From assembly GCA_049511415.1 (NCBI GenBank), contig JBEKYC010000015.1, forward strand, positions 1-64,000: DNA of 64,000 nucleotides, written 5' to 3'. Source of the DNA: Bog-159 sp049511415 (GTDB taxonomy: Bacteria; Acidobacteriota; Terriglobia; Bryobacterales; Bryobacteraceae). Of this stretch, positions 25,198 through 32,810 are shown piece by piece; the first letter of the stretch is position 1; every line of letters begins with the position of its first letter. The notes below the pieces were generated by a model. It ran no database searches. It was not told where the DNA came from and saw only the letters and a program-made list of their open reading frames with translations. The position numbers and the translations under genes are program-made.

Positions 25198-25481
25198 CTG
25201 GTGCAGTTGCCTTTGCCCCAACAGGTGGATACGCGCCGCGTGCTGCTGGCGGTCGCGCCGCACAAGGATGTGGATGGTTCCCATTCCATGAACATCGGCG
25301 ACCTGGTGGCCGGGCGTCCCGGACTGCGCCCCTGTACGCCGGCGGCATCGTGGAATTGTTGCGGCAATACGGCATTTCCGTCGCTGGCAAGCGCGCCGTG
25401 GTTTTAGGCCGCAGCGACGTATTGCACGCGAACGCCACCGTGACCATCTGCCATTCGCGCACCCCGGATCTGCCGGGCATC
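25198..25481 (+). pseudogene. Partial duplicate of folD (decayed)
   Basis: Bases 25198-25481 align with 23524-23834 of folD, giving VQLPLPQQVDTRRVLLAV and DVDGSHSMNIGDLVAGRP. A one-base loss near 25342 changes the frame to GGIVELLRQYGISVAGKRAV. A 27-base deletion at 25420 removes the VGKPMALLL part of the nucleotide site, and the copy stops after TPDLPGI. Neither end of the gene is present, so it cannot work. The level of identity (I estimate around nine in ten bases) suggests a fairly recent duplication or capture of a close paralog. Confidence 0.85.
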
Positions 25482-26015
25482 TTGGTCGGCCCAACCCCGA
25501 TAACCAAGCCCGCCACGTAGTAACTCCTTCCCCCACAAGCGCTGCCCCAAATCCCACCCGAAACCCCCGCGCCCCGGATGGTAGCGTCAGCGTGGGTAAG
25601 GATCCCTATGCTGCTTGAAAACCGAATACCACCTCCCAATCCGTAGCCCAAAAGCGCCCAAATTCGCCCATTTCCGCCGCGAAAGATTTCGCCTTAAGTC
25701 AAACAAAATACGCGTCCTGGTAACAAAATGGGTCTGCTTTTTCAAACCCCCCGGCCAAACCAAACCCAGCTGGACCGAACCCCACCACCAAACCCGCCCG
25801 CCCCCGCGTCCCCAGCCAGCCCGCCGAAAGGAACCGCCACCGCCCAAAAGCGCACAAAACCGCCCACCCGCGCCGAGTCCAAATCCCCATCTAAGCAATA
25901 CAAACAAAATGACCTAACCCAAAAATGGGTCTGCTTTTCCAATTTGTCCCCAGCCGCGCTCCACCCCACCCGCCCCCGTTTATAATCAGACTTCGCAATC
26001 TTTTGGAGAAACCAC
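25482..26015. other. C-rich intergenic region with a direct repeat
   Basis: About 530 bases without a credible gene. The plus strand is strongly C-biased (runs of CCC at 25550-25570 and 25745-25870) and codes for nothing recognisable; the short frames are low-complexity proline/lysine products. Two copies of AAAATGGGTCTGCTTTT lie at 25725-25741 and 25922-25938, with AAACAAAAT upstream of each, so the similarity spans roughly 40 bases. A -10-like TATAAT at 25981-25986 precedes the rhaI start and is the probable promoter position. No tRNA, CRISPR or terminator was seen. Confidence 0.6.
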
Positions 26016-27209
26016 ATGCCCGCAGACGCCCAACTACAAAAAATCTGGACGGCCCTCGATAGCTTCCGCATCGAGCTGCCCTCCTGGGGCTTCGCCAACA
26101 CCGGCACGCGCTTCGGCAAGTTCCAGCACCCCGCGGCCGCCACCACCACCGCCGAAAAGCTCAGCGACGCCGGCCAGGTGCATCGCTTCACCGGATGCTG
26201 CCCCACCGTCGCCGTCCACGTCCTCTGGGACTTCCCCGACGGCAAATTCAGCGTGCCCGAAGTTATGCTCATGGCCACCCGCTACGGTGTCAAAATCGGC
26301 GCCATCAACCCCAACGTCTTCCAGGACCAGATCTACAAGCACGGCTCCCTCGGCAACCCCGATCCCGCCATCCGCCACACCGCCCTCCAGCACATCCTCG
26401 ATTGCATCGAAATCGCCAACGCCACCGGCAGCCGCGATATTTCCCTCTGGTTCGCCGACGGCTCCAGCTACCCCGGCACCGCCAACATCCGGCATCGCCG
26501 CCGCTGGTTCGAAGAGGGCCTCATCGAAGCCCATCGCAACCTGGAACCCAACCAGCGTCTGCTCGTCGAATACAAACCCTTCGAGCCGGCCTTCTATCAC
26601 ACCGACATCGCCGATTGGGGCATGTCTCTCCTCATGGCCCGCAACGCCGGTCCTCAGGCCAAAGTCCTCGTCGATACCGGCCATCACTATCAGGCCCAGA
26701 ACATCGAGCAGATCGTGGCCTGGCTGCTCTCCGAGAACATGCTGGGCGGATTCCATTTCAACGATCGCCGCTATGCCGATGACGATCTCACCCTCGGCTC
26801 CATCGACCCTTACCAGGTCTTCCGCATCTTCCACGAAATCGCCTTGTTCGAATGGGAGACCGGCCGCCGCGCCGAAATCGCGTACATGATCGACCAGAGC
26901 CACAACCTGAAAGACAAAATCGAGGAGATGATCCAGACCGCCATGACCGCGCAGGAGCTATACGCCAAAGCCGCCCTCGTGGATCACGCCGCGCTGGCCG
27001 GCTATCAGAGTAAGTCTTCATTAGTCGACGCCGAAGAGTGCCTGAAAGAGGCCTTCTCCACCGACGTCCGCCCTGCCATACGCGCATGGCGCAAAACCAA
27101 CAACATCCCCGCCGAGCCGCTGAAAGCCTTCCGCGAGAGCGGCTATCAGGAGCGAGCGGCACGCGAGCGAGCGGAAAGGAACGCTGCGGCCGTCACTAGC
27201 TATGCGTAA
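26016..27209 (+). CDS. rhaI: L-rhamnose isomerase-type sugar isomerase (TIM barrel)
   Basis: 397 residues of the xylose-isomerase-like TIM-barrel family that includes the Pseudomonas-type L-rhamnose isomerase RhaI. IELPSWGFANTGTRFGKFQ opens it; ISLWFADGSSYPGTANIRHR, LLVEYKPFEPAFYHTDIADW, VLVDTGHHYQAQNIEQIVAW and GGFHFNDRRYADDDLTLGS carry the Glu, Asp and His metal ligands at the strand ends. It should convert L-rhamnose to L-rhamnulose, or act on related 6-deoxy sugars, with two divalent metals. GGAGA lies before ATG 26016. The stop overlaps the GH78 start, so hydrolysis and isomerisation are coupled. rhaB/rhaD equivalents are not adjacent. Confidence 0.82.
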   Translation: MPADAQLQKIWTALDSFRIELPSWGFANTGTRFGKFQHPAAATTTAEKLSDAGQVHRFTGCCPTVAVHVLWDFPDGKFSVPEVMLMATRYGVKIGAINPNVFQDQIYKHGSLGNPDPAIRHTALQHILDCIEIANATGSRDISLWFADGSSYPGTANIRHRRRWFEEGLIEAHRNLEPNQRLLVEYKPFEPAFYHTDIADWGMSLLMARNAGPQAKVLVDTGHHYQAQNIEQIVAWLLSENMLGGFHFNDRRYADDDLTLGSIDPYQVFRIFHEIALFEWETGRRAEIAYMIDQSHNLKDKIEEMIQTAMTAQELYAKAALVDHAALAGYQSKSSLVDAEECLKEAFSTDVRPAIRAWRKTNNIPAEPLKAFRESGYQERAARERAERNAAAVTSYA

Positions 27210-29532
27210 ACTCTTATCCGCGTTCATCTGTGTTCATCTGTGGCCAATAACTCTTCTTCTAACTGCCGCGAACCCGGAGTTACTAACTAAAGCCTGGCCA
27301 GCCCACTGGATCTCGGTCCCCGAAACCTCCCCATTTGACTATGGCGTATATCATTTTCGCCGAACATTCGACCTCCCCGCCCCACCCGACAAATTCCTGA
27401 TCCACGTAACCGCCGATAACCGCTACAAACTCTACGTCAATGGCGACTTCGTAAGCCTAGGTCCCGCCCGAGGAGATCTCCAGCATTGGCATTACGAATC
27501 CGTGGACATTGCCCGCCACTTGAAGCCCGGCGCCAATGTCCTCGCGGCGATCGTCTGGAACTTTGGCGAATCCGCCCCAGAAGCTCAAACCACCAACCGC
27601 ACCGGCCTCGTGGTCCAAGGCGACGGCCCCGCCGAACGCATCGTTGACACCGGCAAGCAATGGAAGTGCATCCGCGACGCCGCCTACGCGCCCGCCCCGC
27701 GCGATCCCGTCATGTCGCGCTTCTACTTCGTCACCGGACCCGGCGAGCGCATCGATTCCAAGCTCTATCCCTGGGGCTGGCAGCGTCCCGATTTCGACGA
27801 TTCCGCCTGGCCCGCGGCCGCTGCCGGCAGCCCCGGCGCGCCCCGCGACGCGCAGGATGGTCCCAACCGCTGGATGCTCGTCCCCAGTTCCATTCCGCCC
27901 ATGGAGTTGAAGCCTCAGCCCATCACTGTCCTCCGCACGGGCAACCCCTCCCGCGAAATGCCGCCCCACACTAAAACCGTCCTTCTCTACGATCAAACCT
28001 TCCTCACCACCGGCTATCCCGAACTGACCGTCAGCTTGGGCAAGGGCGCAACCATCGACATAGCCTACGCCGAATCGTTGTTTCTCCCCGGCTACCGCGA
28101 CAAAGGCAATCGCAACGAAATTGAAGGCAAGATCTTTGCCGGCGCGCACGATGTTTTCATCGCCGATGGCGGCGCCCACCGCCGCTTTGAGCCGCTCTGG
28201 TGGCGCACCTGGCGTTATCTGCGCCTCACCATCGAAACCCAGGATCAGGCCCTGATTATCGATGATCTCCACGGCCTCTACACCGGCTACCCATTCGAGC
28301 GCAAAGCCCGCTTCGATGCCGGCTCCCCTGAAATCGACAAGATCCTCGACACTGGCTGGCGCACTGCTCGCCTCTGCGCCCACGAGACTTACATGGATTG
28401 CCCTTACTACGAGCAACTCCAGTATGCAGGCGACACCCGCGTGCAAGGCTTGGTTTCGCTCTACATGACCGGCGATGGCCGCCTGCTGCGAAACGCCATC
28501 GAGCTGCTAAATTCCTCGCGCACCGCCGAAGGCGCCACTTACAGCCGCGCGCCCTCCCGCCTGCAGCAATACATTCCGCCGTTCTCGCTGTGGTGGATCG
28601 GCATGCTGCATGACTACTGGATGTATCAGGACGATCCCGCATTCGTTCACCAGATGCTCCCCGGCGTCCGTGCGGTGCTGTCGTTCTTCGAAGCCCGCCA
28701 GCGCGCCAACGGTTCCCTTGGCCGCATGCCCTGGTGGAACTTCATCGATTGGACCCGCGAGTGGGATGGCGGCGTGCCGCCCGCCTCCGCCACGGGCGGG
28801 AGCTCTTCGCCCATCGATCTGCAGTTGCTCCTGGCCTATCAGTGGTCCTCCGAAATGGAAGCGGCCTTGGGCAACCACGCCGTCGCCGAACAGGACCGCC
28901 GTGCCGCCGACCATCTGCGCGAAACCGCCCGCTCCTTATACTGGGACGCCGGCCGCCACCTTTTCGCCGACAACGCGGATCACGCCGAATTTTCGCAGCA
29001 GGCCAACGCCCTGGCCGTTCTTGCTCGCGTCACCGAAGGCCCGGAAGCTCACGACATAGTAGACCGCGTCGCTGGCGACCAGACCCTGGTGCAATGCTCC
29101 ATCTATTTCCGGCACTACCTGCACTCGGCCATGAACCAGGCCGGCGATGGCGACCGTTACCTCGACATGCTCGGCCCCTGGCGTACCATGCTCGACCGCG
29201 GCCTCACCACTTGGGCCGAGACCGCAGATCCCACGCGCTCCGATTGCCACGCCTGGGGCGCCAGCCCGAATTACGAATTGTTCCGGACGGTGCTGGGCAT
29301 CGATTCCGCCGCGCCCGGATTCCGCAGCGTTCTGATCCGCCCGTTCCTCGGCAAGCTCACGCGCGTCTCCGGCGCCATCCCGCACCCCAAGGGCGAAATC
29401 GCTGTCACTCTAAATCTCAACAACGGCAAACTGGATGCCGGCGTAACTCTGCCCGCCGGTGTCGATGGCAAGTTCGTGTGGCAGGGCCAGACGCGGGACC
29501 TCATTCCCGGCGAGAATCACTTCACCTTATGA
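27202..29532 (+). CDS. Secreted GH78 alpha-L-rhamnosidase-like enzyme
   Basis: 776 residues with a signal peptide MRKLLSAFICVHLWPITLLL, which is encoded by the dispersed repeat. The order is N-terminal beta domain (FRRTFDLPAPPDKFLIHVTA, LYVNGDFVSLGPARGD), a second beta domain (about 170-330), the (alpha/alpha)6 catalytic barrel starting at DKILDTGWRTARLCAHETYM, with DCPYYEQLQYAGDTRVQGLV as the GH78-type acidic region, and a C-terminal beta domain ending GKFVWQGQTRDLIPGENHF. It should release alpha-L-rhamnose from plant glycosides or pectin, feeding the isomerase upstream. The start ATG overlaps the rhaI stop. Length and layout are normal. Confidence 0.84.
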   Translation: MRKLLSAFICVHLWPITLLLTAANPELLTKAWPAHWISVPETSPFDYGVYHFRRTFDLPAPPDKFLIHVTADNRYKLYVNGDFVSLGPARGDLQHWHYESVDIARHLKPGANVLAAIVWNFGESAPEAQTTNRTGLVVQGDGPAERIVDTGKQWKCIRDAAYAPAPRDPVMSRFYFVTGPGERIDSKLYPWGWQRPDFDDSAWPAAAAGSPGAPRDAQDGPNRWMLVPSSIPPMELKPQPITVLRTGNPSREMPPHTKTVLLYDQTFLTTGYPELTVSLGKGATIDIAYAESLFLPGYRDKGNRNEIEGKIFAGAHDVFIADGGAHRRFEPLWWRTWRYLRLTIETQDQALIIDDLHGLYTGYPFERKARFDAGSPEIDKILDTGWRTARLCAHETYMDCPYYEQLQYAGDTRVQGLVSLYMTGDGRLLRNAIELLNSSRTAEGATYSRAPSRLQQYIPPFSLWWIGMLHDYWMYQDDPAFVHQMLPGVRAVLSFFEARQRANGSLGRMPWWNFIDWTREWDGGVPPASATGGSSSPIDLQLLLAYQWSSEMEAALGNHAVAEQDRRAADHLRETARSLYWDAGRHLFADNADHAEFSQQANALAVLARVTEGPEAHDIVDRVAGDQTLVQCSIYFRHYLHSAMNQAGDGDRYLDMLGPWRTMLDRGLTTWAETADPTRSDCHAWGASPNYELFRTVLGIDSAAPGFRSVLIRPFLGKLTRVSGAIPHPKGEIAVTLNLNNGKLDAGVTLPAGVDGKFVWQGQTRDLIPGENHFTL
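27213..27250 (-). repeat. Dispersed repeat (copy 2, inverted), forming the signal-peptide codons
   Basis: The complement of 27224-27250 reads ATTGGCCACAGATGAACACA and onward, identical for 23 bases to 21687-21709. The rest diverges but shares a similar GAAGAG-type flank. On the plus strand it encodes the middle of the rhamnosidase signal peptide (SAFICVHLWPI). The opposite orientation at 21.7 kb encodes only the first few residues of a porin. Confidence 0.7.
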
Positions 29533-30425
29533 ACCTCATCGTAGGAGCTACCGGCTTAGTGGGCGGCGAGATTTGCCGACGCCTGTCGGCCGCCAAAAAA
29601 CCGGTGCGTGCCATGGTGCGCCCCACCGGCGACGCGTCCCGCATCGAAGAACTCCGCCAGTCCGGCGCGGAAGTCGCAACCGGCGATTTAAGGGACCCGG
29701 CCTCCATCCATGCTGCTTGCGCCGGCGCCACCGCAGTATTTTCGACAGCCTCGTCCGTGCTCTCGCGACAGCCCGGCGACACCATCGATGGCGTCGACCG
29801 TCTGGGCCAGTTGCAATTGGTCGAAGCCGCGCGCGCCGCGGGCGTAAAACATTTCGTGTATGTTTCGTTTCCGCCCATGTCCGAGGATTTCGCCCTGCAG
29901 CGCGCCAAGCGCGAAGTGGAGCAGGCAGTAATCGCCAGCGGCATGGCTTACACCATTTTGCAGCCCACGTTTTTCACGGAGGTCTGGCTGAGCCCCACCC
30001 TGGGCTTTGATGCGGCCGCGCGCCGCGCCCGCATCTATGGCGCAGGCACCAATCCCATAAGCTGGATCTCTTTTCCCAACGTGGCCGATTTCGCCGTGCG
30101 CTCTCTCGATGCGCCCGCGGCACACAACGCCATCGTTCCCTTGGGCGGGCCAGAGGCGCTTAGCCCGCTCGAAGTGGTGCGCCTCTTCGAAGAGTTGACC
30201 GGCGCGGCATTCACCGTCGAGCACGTGTTGGAAGCCGTTCTGCGCGCGGGCAAGTCCGCCGCCCGCCGGGCTCTGGATGAGGCGTTTGCGTCGCTGTCGC
30301 TGGGTTACGCGCACGGCCAGGTGATCGACATGCGCGCCACTCTGGAAGCTATGCCGGTGCGCCTGGTCGGCGTGCGCGAATACGCTACCTGGTTATTGAG
30401 TCAGCCGGCGCAGACCGCGGAGTAA
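29529..30425 (+). CDS. NmrA-like NAD(P)-binding protein
   Basis: 298 residues, atypical short-chain dehydrogenase fold. MNLIVGATGLVGGEICRRLS has the GxxGxxG dinucleotide site, then RAMVRPTGDASRIEELRQSG, GDLRDPASIHAACAGATAVF and VKHFVYVSFPP; the catalytic Tyr-x3-Lys is not obvious, which is the NmrA/HSCARG type. It may be a redox sensor or a reductase of a small quinone or flavonoid. Its ATG overlaps the rhamnosidase stop (TTATGA), so it belongs to the rhamnose unit, where flavonoid aglycones would be a plausible substrate, but that is inference. The 3' end overlaps the convergent gene at 30393. Confidence 0.8.
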   Translation: MNLIVGATGLVGGEICRRLSAAKKPVRAMVRPTGDASRIEELRQSGAEVATGDLRDPASIHAACAGATAVFSTASSVLSRQPGDTIDGVDRLGQLQLVEAARAAGVKHFVYVSFPPMSEDFALQRAKREVEQAVIASGMAYTILQPTFFTEVWLSPTLGFDAAARRARIYGAGTNPISWISFPNVADFAVRSLDAPAAHNAIVPLGGPEALSPLEVVRLFEELTGAAFTVEHVLEAVLRAGKSAARRALDEAFASLSLGYAHGQVIDMRATLEAMPVRLVGVREYATWLLSQPAQTAE

Positions 30426-31178
30426 GCCCGGCTCGACCGAGTGAACCGGATTCCAGTTGGCGTCCAGCGTCCCGATGTAAGTTGGTTCCGTGCTGGCCGT
30501 CCCCATCAGGACCACAGTCCACGAGCGCCCCGGATACCACAGCGCGCGGTAGCGCTTGGCATCGTCCGCCGGTTGCCAATGGTCCCCCGCCGGCGGTCCC
30601 AATTGGCGCACCACGGTATCGTAAGTGTCGCGCGGGCCCAAATTGAAAAAGGCTCTGTCCCTGGCCGTGAAACTGACCCGCGGCCGCAGCACGCTCTCGC
30701 GGTAGAAGTTCACCACCACGTACGCCGCCACGATGCCCAGCACCAGCGCACCGCCCACGAATCGGAAAACATGTGAGTCGCTTTTTGACTCGAGACGGAT
30801 GCCTACCACAGGCGCCGGTCCCGTGCGCTGCTCTGGCGCCTGAGGGACAGCCGTCCGCGCGCCGACTGCCAAAGGCATCTCGATCACGCGCCGTTGGTAC
30901 GGCCACACCGCGCCCTCCCGATACTCCAGTTCTCGCAACAGTCCCACAATCACAACCGGGTCTTCGATGCTCGAAATCTCCCCCAGAAACCGCCGCGGAA
31001 TGGAAATTTCCAGTCCCGTGCGCGCATTCACGACCAACACATCCGACCACGTGGCTTTGCGGTACTGCCACTGGTTGTGTTCCATGTTCAAAATGGCCGG
31101 ATAAAACGAGAAGGGACGGTGCCGCAGGGCCTCGATCGGCGGAGGGATTACAGGCGAGGACATAAGCCGAATTCCCAT
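30393..31178 (-). CDS. Membrane-anchored protein of unknown function
   Basis: 261 residues (or 256 from the second Met at 31163) with one hydrophobic segment, VGGALVLGIVAAYVVVNFY, around residue 142-160. The first 100 residues read EHNQWQYRKATWSDVLVVNA and GLLRELEYREGAVWPYQRRV and would be cytoplasmic; the C-terminal 100 residues (RDTYDTVVRQLGPPAGDHWQ, then YRALWYPGRSWTVVLMG) would be outside. The latter resembles the SmpA/BamE-like pattern only loosely (a small lipoprotein-type domain). I do not recognise the family. The 3' end overlaps the NmrA-like gene by 33 bases, and the upstream region holds the tandem repeat units. Confidence 0.5.
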   Translation of the reverse strand: MGIRLMSSPVIPPPIEALRHRPFSFYPAILNMEHNQWQYRKATWSDVLVVNARTGLEISIPRRFLGEISSIEDPVVIVGLLRELEYREGAVWPYQRRVIEMPLAVGARTAVPQAPEQRTGPAPVVGIRLESKSDSHVFRFVGGALVLGIVAAYVVVNFYRESVLRPRVSFTARDRAFFNLGPRDTYDTVVRQLGPPAGDHWQPADDAKRYRALWYPGRSWTVVLMGTASTEPTYIGTLDANWNPVHSVEPGLLRGLRRLTQ

Positions 31179-31292
31179 GGTAGCATCGCCCGGACGGGTG
31201 TATGATTAGGGAGGTTTTGTGTACGTCGGCTACTCCGCTTGACGCGGATGGTAACCGAGATCGCGATAGGTAGCGCGATCGTAGCGGTCAGT

Positions 31293-31326
31293 GTTTAGGA
31301 CGCCAAAAACGTCCCAGCCTCTACAT
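31293..31326 (-). repeat. Tandem leader unit, copy 1
   Basis: 34 bases identical to 31548-31581. On the minus strand the core is a small stem-loop, GGACG-TTTTTGG-CGTCC, preceded by VEAGTFLAS codons and a TAA. A TATAAT (minus strand, 31356-31351) lies just upstream. After it, CTGACCG and GATCTCGGTTACC follow as in copy 2, but the hairpin, Shine-Dalgarno site and ATG seen in copy 2 are missing here. Confidence 0.7.
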
Positions 31327-31485
31327 CCAGCGGAATTCGAAAAATCGTGTATTATAAAGGAGGGCCTGCGGACCGGTTTCCGATCCGCAGGTTTTCCTCA
31401 CTTCGATTACTTCCGCTTGACGCGGACGGTAACCGAGATCGTGACGGCTATCACGAATCGTGACGGTCAGCGTTATGACAAGCAT
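31321..31485 (-). CDS. Candidate small protein (54 codons) of the tandem leader unit
   Basis: ATG 31485 is preceded on the minus strand by AAAGGAGG (31499-31492, seven bases away), an unusually good ribosome site. The frame reads MLVITLTVTIRDSRHDLGYR and on for 54 residues to TAG 31321-31323. The neighbouring frame reads IAVTISVTVRVKRK and stops, so a shift after MLVITLTVTIR would give a short alternating beta peptide with a basic end. The corresponding bases in copy 1 support that second form (ISVTIRVKR). It is either a real small gene or a relic. No family is known to me. Confidence 0.35.
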   Translation of the reverse strand: MLVITLTVTIRDSRHDLGYRPRQAEVIEVRKTCGSETGPQALLYNTRFFEFRWM

Positions 31486-31518
31486 ACGCTGCCTCCTTTC
31501 CGCCTAAACAGAGATTGG

Positions 31519-31542
31519 CCGGCCCGGAGCCACCCGGGCCGG
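31519..31542 (-). promoter_or_regulatory. GC-rich stem-loop in the leader of copy 2
   Basis: CCGGCCCGG at 31519-31527 pairs with CCGGGCCGG at 31534-31542 around a six-base loop. It lies on the minus strand between the common 34-base leader and the ribosome site of the small ORF. There is no T-run, so it is not a classic terminator. Copy 1 has lost it. Confidence 0.5.
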
Positions 31543-31547
31543 TCGGC

Positions 31548-31581
31548 GTTTAGGACGCCAAAAACGTCCCAGCCTCTACAT
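31548..31581 (-). repeat. Tandem leader unit, copy 2
   Basis: 34 bases identical to 31293-31326, just downstream of nuoH. The codons upstream read SFSIPLNVEAGTFLAS and TAA, matching YTIFRIPLDVEAGTFLAS in copy 1; the peptide is conserved more than the DNA on its left side, which hints at coding or at a processed leader. ACTATAT just upstream could be a -10 element. Confidence 0.7.
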
Positions 31582-31634
31582 TCAGGGGAATGCTAAACGA
31601 TATAGTGTGCGGAAGAGATGGAATGTCGCGCGGT

Positions 31635-32804
31635 TTATATCATGCCCAGCAGGGCATTGACGACAATCGCCCCCATGCCAACTGGGATCATCACTTTCCA
31701 GCCGATGTCCATGAGTTGGTCATAGCGAAAACGGGGGAAAGTGCCGCGGAACCAGATCATCATATAAATGATCACCGACACCTTAAACAGAAACCAGAAG
31801 ATCCCTATGGCGGCGGCATTGAAAGCCGGGATCATATAGATCGCGCCGATCAGAACCAAAAGCAGCGCCGCCCCGACAAGCACCTTCTGCTGCAGCTGAT
31901 CCTTCAGGCGGCGCACCAGGATCAGGCTGCTCAAACCGGAGCCGGCAAACACCAACAGAGGCACGACGTAATTCAGCGCCGCCAGCCACGACACGCTTGG
32001 AAATGGGCGCAGCCATCCGCCCCAGAACAGCGTCACGGCCACTGACGAAACCACGAAGATATTCGCGTATTCGGCCAGAAAGTAAAGCGCCCAGCGGAAG
32101 CCGCTATATTCGGTATGAAAACCCGCCACTAACTCGGATTCGGCTTCCGGCAGATCGAATGGCGCGCGGTTGGTCTCAGCGGTGGCCGCGATGATATAGA
32201 CCACGAAGGGCACGATCATGAAGCCATAGTTAGAGAAGATAAACCATATGCTGCGGGTCTGCTGCGCGTGTATAATGCCTTGCATGCTGAGCGTGCCCGC
32301 CACCATCACGCCGGAGAGCAAAGCGAACGACAGAGCCACCTCGTAACTCACTAACTGCGCGGCGCTGCGCAGCGCGCCCAAAAGCGGATAATGACTGTTC
32401 GAAGCCCAACCACCCAGAATGATACCAAGTATCCCAACGGCGGACATGGCGGAGATCACTAACAAGCCGACATTCACGTCCGCCACGTACAGGTACTTAC
32501 TGAAGGGGATCACCGCGAACGCGGTCAATCCCGTAAAGGTCGAGATCACCGGCGCCACCCAGAACATCAGGTGATCCGAATCGGTAGGAATGATGTCTTC
32601 CTTGATCAATAGCTTCAAAGCGTCCGCGATGGGCTGCAGGAGGCCGTGCGGGCCGACGCGCATGGGCCCCAGTCTCACCTGGAAATCCGCCAGCACCTTG
32701 CGTTCGATCAGCACGATGTAGCCCGCCACCAGCGGGAACAGGGCAATGATCACCAGCGTGACCAGCAAAGGCGTGAACAGAGGATGATGGATGATGGCGT
32801 CCAT
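31635..32804 (-). CDS. nuoH: NADH-quinone oxidoreductase subunit H
   Basis: 389 residues with eight to nine hydrophobic helices. GYIVLIERKVLADFQVRLGP (cytoplasmic loop before helix 2), GPHGLLQPIADALKLLIKED and the Glu-rich FDLPEAESELVAGFHTEYSG are the subunit H signature that forms the quinone cavity and the E-channel. It belongs to the membrane arm of complex I, coupling NADH oxidation to proton transfer. It is the last gene of the nuo run, after nuoN, instead of its usual place before nuoI. The gap to the nuoN stop is six bases. Confidence 0.96.
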   Translation of the reverse strand: MDAIIHHPLFTPLLVTLVIIALFPLVAGYIVLIERKVLADFQVRLGPMRVGPHGLLQPIADALKLLIKEDIIPTDSDHLMFWVAPVISTFTGLTAFAVIPFSKYLYVADVNVGLLVISAMSAVGILGIILGGWASNSHYPLLGALRSAAQLVSYEVALSFALLSGVMVAGTLSMQGIIHAQQTRSIWFIFSNYGFMIVPFVVYIIAATAETNRAPFDLPEAESELVAGFHTEYSGFRWALYFLAEYANIFVVSSVAVTLFWGGWLRPFPSVSWLAALNYVVPLLVFAGSGLSSLILVRRLKDQLQQKVLVGAALLLVLIGAIYMIPAFNAAAIGIFWFLFKVSVIIYMMIWFRGTFPRFRYDQLMDIGWKVMIPVGMGAIVVNALLGMI

Positions 32805-32810
32805 AGTTTC

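Noticed and set aside
25118..25651. N-terminal extension of the ankyrin protein by 178 residues
   Set aside because: This part is the antisense translation of the folD fragment (identifiable by comparison with the antisense of folD itself), so it is not a domain.
31365..31391. CCTGCGGA...TCCGCAGG hairpin followed by TTTT as a terminator of a plus-strand gene
   Set aside because: No plus-strand gene ends nearby; on the minus strand the stem lies inside the candidate small ORF and has no T-run.
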